Shown piece by piece: positions 8,737-18,131 of a stretch of 64,000 nt of DNA. The stretch is from contig JBCBEC010000025.1 of NCBI GenBank assembly GCA_038528965.1, positions 1 through 64,000 of the forward strand, given 5' to 3'. The DNA is from Lewinella sp038528965. GTDB taxonomy: Bacteria > Bacteroidota > Bacteroidia > Chitinophagales > Saprospiraceae. Position 1 is the stretch's first letter. Every line of letters starts with the position of its first letter. Below the pieces are notes generated by a model, which was given only the letters and a program-made list of their open reading frames with translations, ran no database searches and was not told where the DNA came from. A program made the translations under genes and the position numbers.

Positions 8737-9477
8737 CTAGTTCTCAAATCTTAGCGCCTTTATAACTCTTCTCTTCTCCTCCTCAGGAAGGTTTTTATTA
8801 TACGACAAGTCCAATGATTGAAGGCTTTTCATTCTGGGCAAATCTGCTGGGAATTTGGTAAGTCGATTTCCTGCCAGATGTAGCACTACCAAGCTATCCA
8901 TTGCGTATAAAGATTCCGGGAGTTCTGCCAAAGAACAGGAAGAAGCAATCAAAATCTTTAGATTCTGCAGTTCTGCGATTCTAGTAGTCAAAGACTTAAT
9001 GGGATTATCATTGATAAAGAGAACACTTAAGTTCGGTAATTCAAAGATAGATTCTGGGATATCGGAAATCCTATTAGACATCAAATACAAAACATCAAGC
9101 TTAGTCAACTTGGCCATGCAATCTGGAATCTCACTAATGCGCGTCGCGGAAAGATTTATACCTCGCAACTCAGGCAAACTACAGAGCTGCCCTGGAAATG
9201 TTCCTAATCTATTAAACCCTAGATAAAGCTCTCGTAATGACACCAACTCTTCAATGCGTTAATCCGTCTAGCGTGAATAGCGCCTTTTACAATCTTCGTC
9301 CAAATTATTCCTATCCAGCGGCAAAACCGCATTTTGTAACAAGCTGAACAACTTAAGATGATCTTGGAAGGCGATGTGCTGATCCATTGTCCGCTGGATT
9401 GCCTGCAACTGCGCGCATTGGCCTACAAGAGTGTTCAATGTAAAGACCCCAAAAATGACTAATACTAAATACTTCAT
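8737..9477 (-). pseudogene. exported leucine-rich-repeat protein, apparently broken
   Basis: Two pieces lie in the same frame. The first (9268-9477, 69 residues) has a signal peptide (LVLVIFGVFTLNTLVGQC) and about 45 residues of mature protein. The second (from ~9246 to 8737, about 169 residues) is a run of six or seven 23-residue LRRs of the LxxLxxLxLxxNxLxxLP type. Between them are TAG and TAA only 9 bases apart. The other two frames across the gap are open for a short distance and encode plausible LRR sequence (INALK or LDGLTH), so two compensating indels could restore a single secreted LRR protein. The alternative is two separate small genes, but the LRR piece would then lack a start other than TTG and any signal peptide. 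Confidence 0.5.
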
Positions 9478-9546
9478 CTATTAAACATTGTCCAGATTTA
9501 AACTTAGTCCTACAGCTTTATGACGCTTCGTTTAGGCTTTCACTCT

Positions 9547-10419
9547 CTAATCATATTCATACGTCTTACTAATGCGCTGCCGATGGACTAGCTCAGATCT
9601 ACCAGTACTATAGTTAAAGGCTTCCTCTTCGATAATGACCTCACTTTTCCAGGGTTGCCCGTCGCGGTATTGCAAGTGTTCGACTTCAGTAGCTGAATTT
9701 CCTCCATCACCTTTGAGAAAGGAGACAATTTTCCAGGTACCAACACGCTTTCCCTGGTCGTAATGCCCTTCTTCCAGTACTCGCCCTAGGCGATCAGTGA
9801 TTTTCCAGCGTCCATCAAACAGGCCATTTTTGATCTGATAGCTCAGTAAATCAAGGGTGTCGTTTTGCGCCGAATAGCCGCCCTCCCAATAAGTACGCGT
9901 TTGCTTAAAATCATAGTTTCCATCAGTCATATTAAGGATCGACTCCAGGAAAGTAATATACCTGTTGTAGCGTTTCTCATCATTGGCTTTACTGATGCTC
10001 TTGCAACAATCCGAACGGTAGGTGTAGTAGAATCCGTTGCCATTGCGGCCCGCAAATATTAAGCAATCTGTATTCTGCGGAGCAGTAAAACCGCAAGCGT
10101 CAGTTCCGAGGTTAGTCCTAACTCTAATGGTATCAGCTTGCTTGCCTTTGTAAGATTTGATCAACTTAAAGACCATCTCATATCTATCTTGTGCACCTTT
10201 CCGATAGAGGAAATCTAATCTTTCTTCCTGCACCCGCTTGGCCTCCAGTAGGGTACCGGTAAAAATGAGATCTGATGGACTACCAACTCCAGCTGACCTA
10301 CTTTGGGTCCAGCCCATTTCCCGGATGGGTAGATCAAGGAGGTAAGAACTACAGCTACAGGATACTCCTGCTTGCAGGATCGAGAACATCAGGATGATGG
10401 TTACAACTTGTTTCTTCAT
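9547..10419 (-). CDS. exported TIMP/netrin-like protein with C-terminal MORN-like repeats
   Basis: A 290-residue protein with a signal peptide ending near SCSCSS. The CSC after the signal, the DLIFTGTLLEAKRV strand and the YEMVFKLIKSYKGKQADTIRVRT segment followed by DACGF match the OB-type netrin/TIMP-like module seen in many bacterial exported proteins. From ~195 on come antitoxin/MORN-like units (GRWKITDRLGRVLEEGHYDQ, GKRVGTWKIV). Function unknown; extracytoplasmic location is well supported. Confidence 0.65.
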   Translation of the reverse strand: MKKQVVTIILMFSILQAGVSCSCSSYLLDLPIREMGWTQSRSAGVGSPSDLIFTGTLLEAKRVQEERLDFLYRKGAQDRYEMVFKLIKSYKGKQADTIRVRTNLGTDACGFTAPQNTDCLIFAGRNGNGFYYTYRSDCCKSISKANDEKRYNRYITFLESILNMTDGNYDFKQTRTYWEGGYSAQNDTLDLLSYQIKNGLFDGRWKITDRLGRVLEEGHYDQGKRVGTWKIVSFLKGDGGNSATEVEHLQYRDGQPWKSEVIIEEEAFNYSTGRSELVHRQRISKTYEYD

Positions 10420-10785
10420 GGCGCATAGGTTGTCTGGCCCCCGTTAGGGTGATAGCGTGTTTACCTGTATAGGTGTTCATTAGTAACGTTGCACTATTGC
10501 TGAAACGATATACTTTGGACGAGGAGCTTGCCACTTTTAGGAAGAATAGGGTTGTTCTGTAATTCGTCCCATACATGGTTTCGAGGAATTCATTCCGTGG
10601 TGGAGGTTGAAAGCAGAATGAATTCCTAGAACCGAAATACGCATCGGGAGGAGAAAGCGAATTCAATTATTAATAACTGCCTCCCTTTTTTACAACCGCT
10701 TTGGTTTACAACTGTTACAAAGCAGAACCGGGCTCTTTTGATAAGGTGCCTAACGTTTTAACAGTGCATTAGTAAACCTACATTT
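10420..10785. other. divergent intergenic region (366 bases)
   Basis: Upstream of both the TIMP-like gene (leftward) and the CIA30 gene (rightward). It contains the inverted-repeat element at 10577-10633. A leftward frame of about 100 codons across it is rich in Ser/Thr/Arg, lacks family features and runs into the next gene; I do not count it as a gene. Confidence 0.5.
10577..10633. repeat. paired inverted repeat, GGAATTCATTCC family, copy 1
   Basis: Left arm GGTTTCGAGGAATTCATTCC and right arm (reverse complement) GGTTCTAGGAATTCATTC face each other across about 15 bases. Each arm itself holds the palindrome GAATTC. The same arms recur at 21651-21707 and, in a GGGATTCATCCC version, at 26887-27020. 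Confidence 0.75.
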
Positions 10786-11337
10786 ATGAAAGCAATCGCT
10801 CTTTTCCCTTTCGTGTTCTCCCTTCTACTGATCAGTTCAACAACCGAACCTATGCGCATTGATTTTGGCAACGAAAAAGACGGGCAAGCTTGGCGACCGC
10901 TCCTGGACGGTGTAATGGGGGGGCTCTCTCAGGGTCGCATGACGTTCAATAGCAATAGCCTCTCCTTTAGCGGGAGTGTTTCTCTAGCGAATAATGGTGG
11001 ATTCAGTTCGATGCGCAGCCCGTTTGGAGCAGTAGACCTTTCCGCCTACCAAACGCTCGTCATTAGAGCACGAGGCGAGGGGCAATCCTTTGCAGTAGTA
11101 CTGGAAAATGATCGCCGTTGGTATAATCCCTATTTCAAGAAGGCCTTCCAACCTACGGAAGAATGGCAGACGTTTGAGATTCCCCTAGCCGAGTTTGATC
11201 TCTACCAGGTTGGCCGCAAGATTGGTAGCGTTCCTACGGAAGAGGCCTTGGCGGCAACCATCCGTCTTGGCATTGTGACCAATGATAAGAAGGAGGGGCC
11301 ATTTTCTTTGGAGGTGGATTTTCTGGAGTTTCGGTAA
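10786..11337 (+). CDS. CIA30-family protein
   Basis: A 183-residue protein with a short signal peptide (ALFPFVFSLLLISS). The whole mature part matches the CIA30 (complex I intermediate-associated 30) beta-jelly-roll domain: VMGGLSQGRM, SLANNGGFSSMRS, LVIRARGEGQSF, WQTFEIPLAEF and a final LGIVTNDKKEGPFSLEVDFLEF. In bacteria the family is thought to bind ligands, possibly sugars or NAD-linked partners; no catalytic residues are evident. Monocistronic. Confidence 0.85.
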   Translation: MKAIALFPFVFSLLLISSTTEPMRIDFGNEKDGQAWRPLLDGVMGGLSQGRMTFNSNSLSFSGSVSLANNGGFSSMRSPFGAVDLSAYQTLVIRARGEGQSFAVVLENDRRWYNPYFKKAFQPTEEWQTFEIPLAEFDLYQVGRKIGSVPTEEALAATIRLGIVTNDKKEGPFSLEVDFLEFR

Positions 11338-11390
11338 GCTTGTAGGACTAGACGAGGTTTTGACGTTATCAGACTTAGAAAGTACTAAAG

Positions 11391-11432
11391 AGTCCTCCGA
11401 GGCAAAATCTAAGAACCCTGCCTTGGAGGACT
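11391..11432. terminator. strong hairpin between convergent genes
   Basis: A 14-base stem (AGTCCTCCGAGGCA against TGCCTTGGAGGACT, one G-T pair) with a 14-base loop lies between the CIA30 gene and the leftward glycoside-hydrolase-like gene. There is no long U tract on either side, so it may end transcription in both directions only weakly or protect 3' ends. Confidence 0.5.
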
Positions 11433-11456
11433 ATAAATGCTGGTCGCAACTTGATA

Positions 11457-14400
11457 TTAACGAGCCTTTACAAAAAGGGCTTTCGTTCGCCAACCATCAC
11501 TGATAACCTCAATGAGATAAGTGCCAGCTGGCAAAAGTGATACATCTACTGGATTAAGCCGCTGTTGTGAAAACTGGGTTCGTAATATCTGTCCATTAAG
11601 TCCCAATACGCGAATCTGGCTCTGCTCAGTAGTGGGTAATTCTACATAGATGTGGTCCTGTGCCGGATTGGGATAAAGACGGATTACATCGGTCATTTCT
11701 AAATCCTCAGCCGTTGTTACAGCATCCAAAGTCAGCAGAATTGTCGTATTTCTTGATAGAAGGATTTCGCTAGCCTGGGGAACATATCCGCCTAAATTAA
11801 CTGCGTAAGCTAACAGGCCACTACTCAGGTTGGTAATAGTAACTGAACCATCCGCTTGGGTCAGGTAGTCTTGCCCCGCTACTGTTACCGTGGCATTGGC
11901 CAGGGCTTGGTTACCATCTCCCACGATGAACGTTAGTTGATACAAACCCGAGTCTTCACAGCGCGTTTCTTCGTTACTTAGCTGCCGGGCAGAATTCTGG
12001 CTTACTAAGTCCTCATGGTACAGGACCATCCGGTCAACACGATGGTAAGATGACCGCGCGTTTACCTCGATCTCATAAAGTCCGGGTTCAGCGAATGTGG
12101 CATGGATGATGTGCGGCTCATTATCACTGGTAAAGGCTCGCCAGGTCCAGCCTTCCAGAGGACCACCGTACACTTTGAAAAAACCATCTCTGGTATTTCC
12201 ATTGGGGCAGCCATAGTCTGGATCCGAATCGCAGGCCGGGCGGGGCTTGACTAAACTACCATTCTGCTCGCGCTCAGCGTAGTAATTATCAGCCTGAATC
12301 TTCACCCAACTGTCATTATGTTCCGTACTGTCGTCCCCAAAACCGACGCCCACGCGCCAGTCAAAAATATAGGTGCCTGGGTTGTTAATCTGGATGGGAT
12401 AACGGAGTACCCCATTACCCGTGGCATTGTAGTGATCATCACCGGTCCATTGAATGTAGCTATCTCCGGTGTATTCAGGTACTGTGGTTGCTGACTCCCA
12501 AGATTCAATCAACTCATTGTTCTCCATTTCAATGACCAGCAAGCCATCTTGTTCTTCCCAAATCGCGGCGCAGTCGCCTGAGCCCGCGGCCGGTATACAG
12601 TCGATCTTAAGCCAACGTGCTCTGCTGTATTCCTGTCCATCGGAATCTACTTCGGCGTACACCCGAATTTCGTCGCCTTGATTCAAGGGAACATGGGGGA
12701 AGGTAGTGTTATACGCCGGTCCCAGTTCCCACTCTTGCGCACTGAGTGGGAACTCAATGGCACCCAGAAAATCGTCGTTGATAAAGAGTTTGAACCTGGA
12801 CTGGCCGTCACTTTCTCCCACACCGTGGAAGGTGAGGTCATACACACAGTTCTCTCCATTGAATACCTGCGCTACTTCTGCCGACTGGTGCTGTTCAGGA
12901 TTAATGGCCAACAAATCCATACCGGTGAAATCGTCTAGATAAAAATTAGTGTCTTCGTACGGAAAGTCCCTGGCATAAAGGGTTATTGATGTTTCACAAT
13001 TAATAGGATTCGACTCCGTGACTACGATGGTTACCTCCTGTGTAGCAACTGCCCCAGCATTGTCACTTACCCGAAGCGATGCAATATAAGTTCCCGCTTC
13101 CTCGTAGGTATGATTCATCGTGATTCCCTCCGTAATCGTACCATCTCCGAAGTTCCAGCTATAAAGTGCTATTGTGCCATCGGGATCGTAGGAATCAGTA
13201 GCATCGAAAAAAACGGTCAAAGGCGCTGGACCAGTAGTAACACTAGTGGTGAAAAGTGCAACTGGCGATTGATTAGTCCCTGGATCGCGGGTTACCAGAA
13301 TAGCCCAATCCTCTTCCGGATCAGCAGGCGATTCACCTAAATCAACAATTCCTGGCCCAGAAACACTCTCAACAGCACCTAGGAGGAAGGTACCCGTGCG
13401 TGGATTGTACCACTGGACATTATAGACACCATTATCTACCAACTGTAAGGAGGTAATGCCACCATCCGGTAGATACACCGCATAGCTTTGATTTTCTTGC
13501 GCAAAGCACCAACCATTAGTCACCCAATCATCGTGAGCATCCATTTGACTAAAGGGAAGTGCTCGAAAGAAGGATAGGGCATAACGGATATAATCCCAGC
13601 TCAAATCGCGGCTGCGATAATCTTGTAGACTTAGATCTGACTCTGGTAATTGGTAGCCAAAATAGTATTCCACCCCTGCTCCTCCGGCCATTAGATTGCC
13701 CCAAAGTACTTGCTGGCGGATATCGTGTAGATCAGGATTGCTACCATTATAGCCCGGATAGCCAGGGTCGGGTGGTACACCAGTGTTGGCGTTGCCTTGT
13801 TCGTCGTTTGCTACAATCCAAGGCTTGCCAGCTGCTTGAGAATTCTCCACCCAGTCTGCAGTGCGGCTATGAACCTGATTCCAATTCGTCTGAATAGAAA
13901 CACCGGTGTAATCAGACTGATCGCCAACCAACTCGCTGTACACCGCATTAATTTGGCCCGGGTAAGTGTGAATTACGCGATTGTGTTGGTAGGGATCCTG
14001 GCTGGCAAACCAGTCGGCCATCGCAATACGTTGTGCGGTCGTTTGCGTGTTTTCTTCGCCCATATTCCAATTGAGCGCCAAGTGGTGACCAAAACGAGCC
14101 AGCAGTTCCCGATAGTATAACTTACGATCTACGCCCAGTGCTCCGCCATCTAAGAGCTGATCATTCTCCGTTTCCTGAGTTTTGAAATGGAGGTACATAC
14201 CCAACTGATCCGCATGCTCTAGCACTATCTCCCACTGATCCAGTTTAGAGCAATCAAAACGTCGAAAATTAGCGTCACTTAGATAAGGAAAGACGTTGCG
14301 ATCATCTCCTTGAATATTCATCGTTAGAAAGGAAAAAACATTGACGCCCTTGCCCGCTAAGTAATTTACTGCCCCAATTATTTCCGTGCCTTTTCCGCCT

Positions 14401-15440
14401 TGCCAGCTGGGGTCACCGGCATTCCAATCAGCGGCGTGGGGCGCCCAGGATTTTCTACGTCCGCCGGCATTTGGTGTGTTATCGAAGTCTTCGTAGGCCA
14501 GGAAGTTCTCCGGAGCATCAGCACCACCCTTCAAAAAATACTCGCCCGTTTCTGCATACCGCAGATAACGCTGTCCAACATACTGCAAGCGCCCGCGGGC
14601 GCGATTGTCTGGTATACTTTTATCGGACTCACCAATTTCCAGCGTTCCAGTGATACCGTCAATCGGAGGAAGTGCAGTACCTGCACCAGGCACCGTACTG
14701 ATTGCCACTTGGCTCCCCAAACGAAAAGAGATGGTGTACGTCCAGGTACCAACCTCATCCGGAGCAAAGTGGACACGCCAAACATTGCCTTCTCCAGCAC
14801 TTGTTTCTGCTGCATTACCATCAGCGGCGAAGTAACCTGGTACTTCGTAGGTTTTTTCCCCATTGGTAAAGGTGGCGATCAGGCGATAATCCAAGAAAGG
14901 ATTGACTCCCGCGTTTAATTCAGAATAGAACGGTCCATCGAATGACAAGGTGACTTTGTGCCATTTCTTTAATTCCCCGCTTACCGTCACAGCTCCGGTC
15001 CCGGGATCGGCTGGCACTTCAATCTCCACTTCTTCTTCCGTCACGGTAAAATTGACCGTAACTGCATTGAGCACCGAGCCACTAGCTCCACTGCCCGTGT
15101 AGGCAGTTGCGGTAAGGATATGAGTCCCTAAGGCAGGTGTCCAGGCATTGTAGTTTCCACCAGTGTCACCGGCGAGCGCATAAGGGGCAACATTTTCCGT
15201 CTGAAAATTGGTCTGCCCATCTAGACTGAAACGGATACTCCCTACCGTGCCACTGACTTCCGCCCGGACATTTAGGCTGGTTCCAACAGCTGTTAAATCG
15301 ATTGTACTACCATCCATTAGTGGTCCAATATCCTCATCGGTAGTTGCATCCACCAGTACGAGTTGAGTAACCGATTGGGCCGGAAGGCTTGCTCCTAGCA
15401 CGAGCAATAAAAAGAGGTACAAGTAATGATTCATTGACAT
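11457..15440 (-). CDS. T9SS-exported multidomain glycoside-hydrolase-like protein
   Basis: About 1327 residues counted from the ATG at 15438-15440, which puts the signal peptide (YLYLFLLLVLGASLPAQ) at the start. Domains in order: an Ig-like domain (~25-135), DUF5060 (~155-260, WHKVTLSFDGPFYSELN), a TIM-barrel catalytic module (~280-640; LNWNMGEENTQT offers a Glu at the expected strand-4 place), a PKD domain (~735-825; YSWNFGDGTITEG), two beta-sandwich carbohydrate-binding-like domains (~830-950 and ~970-1135), a CNA-B-like domain and a type IX sorting domain (RLYPNPAQDHIYVELP). DUF5060 proteins usually degrade polysaccharides. The substrate is not evident. Confidence 0.8.
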   Translation of the reverse strand: MSMNHYLYLFLLLVLGASLPAQSVTQLVLVDATTDEDIGPLMDGSTIDLTAVGTSLNVRAEVSGTVGSIRFSLDGQTNFQTENVAPYALAGDTGGNYNAWTPALGTHILTATAYTGSGASGSVLNAVTVNFTVTEEEVEIEVPADPGTGAVTVSGELKKWHKVTLSFDGPFYSELNAGVNPFLDYRLIATFTNGEKTYEVPGYFAADGNAAETSAGEGNVWRVHFAPDEVGTWTYTISFRLGSQVAISTVPGAGTALPPIDGITGTLEIGESDKSIPDNRARGRLQYVGQRYLRYAETGEYFLKGGADAPENFLAYEDFDNTPNAGGRRKSWAPHAADWNAGDPSWQGGKGTEIIGAVNYLAGKGVNVFSFLTMNIQGDDRNVFPYLSDANFRRFDCSKLDQWEIVLEHADQLGMYLHFKTQETENDQLLDGGALGVDRKLYYRELLARFGHHLALNWNMGEENTQTTAQRIAMADWFASQDPYQHNRVIHTYPGQINAVYSELVGDQSDYTGVSIQTNWNQVHSRTADWVENSQAAGKPWIVANDEQGNANTGVPPDPGYPGYNGSNPDLHDIRQQVLWGNLMAGGAGVEYYFGYQLPESDLSLQDYRSRDLSWDYIRYALSFFRALPFSQMDAHDDWVTNGWCFAQENQSYAVYLPDGGITSLQLVDNGVYNVQWYNPRTGTFLLGAVESVSGPGIVDLGESPADPEEDWAILVTRDPGTNQSPVALFTTSVTTGPAPLTVFFDATDSYDPDGTIALYSWNFGDGTITEGITMNHTYEEAGTYIASLRVSDNAGAVATQEVTIVVTESNPINCETSITLYARDFPYEDTNFYLDDFTGMDLLAINPEQHQSAEVAQVFNGENCVYDLTFHGVGESDGQSRFKLFINDDFLGAIEFPLSAQEWELGPAYNTTFPHVPLNQGDEIRVYAEVDSDGQEYSRARWLKIDCIPAAGSGDCAAIWEEQDGLLVIEMENNELIESWESATTVPEYTGDSYIQWTGDDHYNATGNGVLRYPIQINNPGTYIFDWRVGVGFGDDSTEHNDSWVKIQADNYYAEREQNGSLVKPRPACDSDPDYGCPNGNTRDGFFKVYGGPLEGWTWRAFTSDNEPHIIHATFAEPGLYEIEVNARSSYHRVDRMVLYHEDLVSQNSARQLSNEETRCEDSGLYQLTFIVGDGNQALANATVTVAGQDYLTQADGSVTITNLSSGLLAYAVNLGGYVPQASEILLSRNTTILLTLDAVTTAEDLEMTDVIRLYPNPAQDHIYVELPTTEQSQIRVLGLNGQILRTQFSQQRLNPVDVSLLPAGTYLIEVISDGWRTKALFVKAR

Positions 15441-15795
15441 AGTGTTTGTTTTTGGTTTATGACAAATCATTCACCTGGTTGAAAAGCACGCTATGCCAAC
15501 TCAACTCCACCGATCATCAGATGGGACCTTCTGGTTACCCCTGAAAACGGATGAATAACTAGTACGCCAAGTTAGCGGGTTGCAAGACAACCAGGTATAA
15601 ATAACTTGGGGAAAGTTGGACTGAGTGGAGTAATAAAAAGGGTAGAAGAGAATATCAATTGTGGGTACAGAGAAGTAACGAGCGGATAAAGGGGGTATTG
15701 TCTGACATGTCATAAATATTAAAATAGAAACTAATACATAGCAACAACAGCCCCCCTTGCCAACTAACGTAATATGCTCATGTGGCAATTTAACC
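15441..15795. other. intergenic region (355 bases)
   Basis: Separates two leftward genes. It should contain the promoter of the large T9SS gene. I found no clear promoter match, hairpin or RNA gene; a leftward frame of ~95 codons here has no protein-like features. Confidence 0.4.
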
Positions 15796-16881
15796 CTATT
15801 CTTTCCTTTCCATCACTATCTCACGCAAATCATCCATCGTCCTCCGTACCGCTTGCTCGTAGGGGAGGTCTTGCTTTACGCGATATGCCCGCAGTTGATC
15901 AACAATGAAGGGGAGATAAATGAAGCTTCTGCTTTCCGCATGTCTGGTTAGGGCTACTTGGCTGGCCGTGGTATTACCCATTAGTTCAGGAATAAGTACT
16001 TCTCCTGCCCGCACAAAGTGCTCGATAACACAAGTTTCCCAATTTTGATATCCCTGAGGGGCCATGGCCTCTCTTACGGGCTCAAATAGGGCTTCGGTTT
16101 GAGTGATTTGCTCTCCAACTGTCCCCAAAACAACATGATTCACAAAGGAGTGCCCAAATTCGTGGATGGCTAAGTTTTCAAAGCGGGCACCATCGGTATA
16201 ATTAAAGTCTGGTTCCAAGGGGCCGAGAACAAAATTGGCTACTTTCCCCTCGCGCTCTAGCGTTTGAAATCCCCAACCTGGCCCGGACCAAATGGTTAAA
16301 CTGGGAACGACTTCGTAGCCGGTGAAACCTTGCTGATAGAAACCTTCTAACTGCCTCAGTAGGGCCGTTGATGGTAGATTATCTTCCAGTAGCTCCAGGG
16401 TCGACTGGCGGTGCGGTTCTAGAGCTGCCCATATCTTTTCAAATTGGGAAGATTGGTAAAATTGATTTGCGTAGCCCAGCAAAGCGTTCATGGTTTCCAA
16501 CTCTTCTTCGGTAGTCATACCATAGGATTTCAGCACTTCACTGGAGATGGTATAATTTTCCGGTAGGGGAAGCTCAGGTAAGGTATAAAAGAGCTTTACA
16601 AAGGTATCATAAGGCAAATGCCCGCCGGTCTCATAGATCTTTTGCAATGCGGGAATATTGATATCGTTTGCCCCCTGCGCTAGGATTGGGGTAATGGGAT
16701 GATTAGGGTCGTGGGCCTCGGGCTCCGCCAATTGAATGACATAACCAAAAAATTCTACGTTTTTATTAAAGTGGATTTTTGCCGTAGCATCCGTCTTTCC
16801 GGCATTTTGGACTTGTCTGTTAGAGGTGCAGGCAGTGGCAAAAAACAGCATGATTGCAGTTAGGAGATGAATCGTTTTCAT
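15796..16881 (-). CDS. DUF4932 lipoprotein, putative zinc metallopeptidase
   Basis: A 361-residue protein with SpII signal and lipobox ATAC (Cys ~18). The mature part matches DUF4932: an N-terminal helical segment, IWSGPGWGFQT in the middle, and HEFGHSFVNH at ~240, an HExxH-type zinc motif. The downstream CVIEHFVRAGEV helix could supply a third ligand. Peptidase activity is inferred from the motif; no substrate is known. It ends 106 bases before the AraC-type regulator upstream. Confidence 0.75.
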   Translation of the reverse strand: MKTIHLLTAIMLFFATACTSNRQVQNAGKTDATAKIHFNKNVEFFGYVIQLAEPEAHDPNHPITPILAQGANDINIPALQKIYETGGHLPYDTFVKLFYTLPELPLPENYTISSEVLKSYGMTTEEELETMNALLGYANQFYQSSQFEKIWAALEPHRQSTLELLEDNLPSTALLRQLEGFYQQGFTGYEVVPSLTIWSGPGWGFQTLEREGKVANFVLGPLEPDFNYTDGARFENLAIHEFGHSFVNHVVLGTVGEQITQTEALFEPVREAMAPQGYQNWETCVIEHFVRAGEVLIPELMGNTTASQVALTRHAESRSFIYLPFIVDQLRAYRVKQDLPYEQAVRRTMDDLREIVMERKE

Positions 16882-16987
16882 AGGCTTGTTTTTGCGACAA
16901 AGAAAGGAACACCATCCAGCAATGGCGCTTGAAAACGCGTTTCTGGACCTCTAAAAACGTGTTTCTAGCCTTACTCATGAATTTATC

Positions 16988-18043
16988 CTAACCGTTCTGC
17001 TTCAAATAAGCCGACGGTGACTGCCCCGTATGGTTTTTGAACACCTGATTGAAGGTAGACTTGGAGCTAAAACCAGATTCTAGTGCCAATGCCAGCAGCG
17101 TTTTGTGTTCTTGCTCGCCAGACTTAGCTTTCTCTAGAAAGGCCTCTACGCGGAAGCCATTGACAAATTCCTTATAGTTTTTGTGATGATAGCGATTGAT
17201 GAGGTAGGAAACATAGCGAACGGGTAAATCCAAATGATTGGCCAGTTCTTTCAAGGAAAGGTTAGCATTTAAGAAAAGTCCTTCTTGTTTAAGTACTTGA
17301 TCTAGGCGCTTTAGCTGCGCGGGATCATCATAGTTGGGAAAATCTCCGCCGGGTTCCGTTTGTAGGACTGTCGGAAAATGTTGTCCATCGAGAAAATTGA
17401 GAAAGGCAAAGCCAAAAATGAGTAGGACCATTATCAACTCTATGATTTCAAAATAGTCCCAGCCTACAAAGGAAAATACAATCCAAAACAAGCAAATAAG
17501 CGTAAGCGCAGACATGAGCACCAATAATCTGATTTGCGGAATAGGCTGCTTATTCCTTGCCTTAAAAGCATTTTGTCGCCTTAGCACAAAGTAAGTGCGC
17601 CAGAAGTAAGTCAGGACACCGATAACCCCCAATAGCGGCAGGTAATCAACAAAGAAGACCCAAAGCCCGTATCCCCGCAAGCCAGTTGAAGTAATTCGTG
17701 CAAAAAGCGATAGTGCTGTTTCCAACAAGGCCGGCACAAACAGCCACAAATGCCAAGACTGAATCCGAAAGTTGTGGTCCGTATTGTACTTAACAAACAA
17801 CCAAATACTGGGCGGGATGACAAGGTAGTTGAGGAAAAGACCAAAGGGAAAAGCTCCGGGAGTATTGTTGTAGCCCGACAAAGCCCCCCAGGATAGCAAT
17901 AGCTCAAAAGAGAAAATCACGATTACCAAGCCCAGAAAGAAGCTGCCTTTTCTAGCGGTAAATATTTGAGAAAGCAGCGCTAGACTGAGAAGCCCCCCTA
18001 GAATAGCCGCTACGAAATAGATGTTCTCCACAGTTTCGGTCAA
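16988..18043 (-). CDS. membrane-bound AraC-family transcriptional regulator
   Basis: A 351-residue protein with seven hydrophobic helices in residues ~5-220 and a C-terminal AraC-type DNA-binding domain at ~250-348 (LSLKELANHLDLPVRYVSYLINRY for the first helix-turn-helix, ALESGFSSKSTFNQVFKNHTGQSPSAYLK for the second). This 7TM-HTH_18 layout is common in Bacteroidota and presumably senses a membrane or extracellular signal. It may control the adjacent DUF4932 gene, which lies downstream in the same direction. Confidence 0.85.
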   Translation of the reverse strand: MTETVENIYFVAAILGGLLSLALLSQIFTARKGSFFLGLVIVIFSFELLLSWGALSGYNNTPGAFPFGLFLNYLVIPPSIWLFVKYNTDHNFRIQSWHLWLFVPALLETALSLFARITSTGLRGYGLWVFFVDYLPLLGVIGVLTYFWRTYFVLRRQNAFKARNKQPIPQIRLLVLMSALTLICLFWIVFSFVGWDYFEIIELIMVLLIFGFAFLNFLDGQHFPTVLQTEPGGDFPNYDDPAQLKRLDQVLKQEGLFLNANLSLKELANHLDLPVRYVSYLINRYHHKNYKEFVNGFRVEAFLEKAKSGEQEHKTLLALALESGFSSKSTFNQVFKNHTGQSPSAYLKQNG

Positions 18044-18131
18044 GTTACCCTCCTGGTTTTACAACAGCTAAGTAGCCCAACGGAGGTATATCGGGTAGTA
18101 AAAAACTTCGCCCCCTAAATTAGGTGAAATA

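Noticed and set aside
10355..10666. Leftward frame of ~103 codons upstream of the TIMP-like gene
   Set aside because: Composition is typical of a chance frame, it crosses the inverted-repeat element and overlaps the start of a real gene.
14400..14918. Long rightward frame inside the T9SS glycoside-hydrolase-like gene (172 codons)
   Set aside because: Lies wholly opposite a real coding region with clear domains; Cys/Thr/Arg-rich with no motif.
15501..15788. Leftward ~95-codon frame in the gap before the T9SS gene
   Set aside because: No signal peptide with a proper cleavage site, no family motif, low-complexity aromatic composition; looks like open non-coding sequence.
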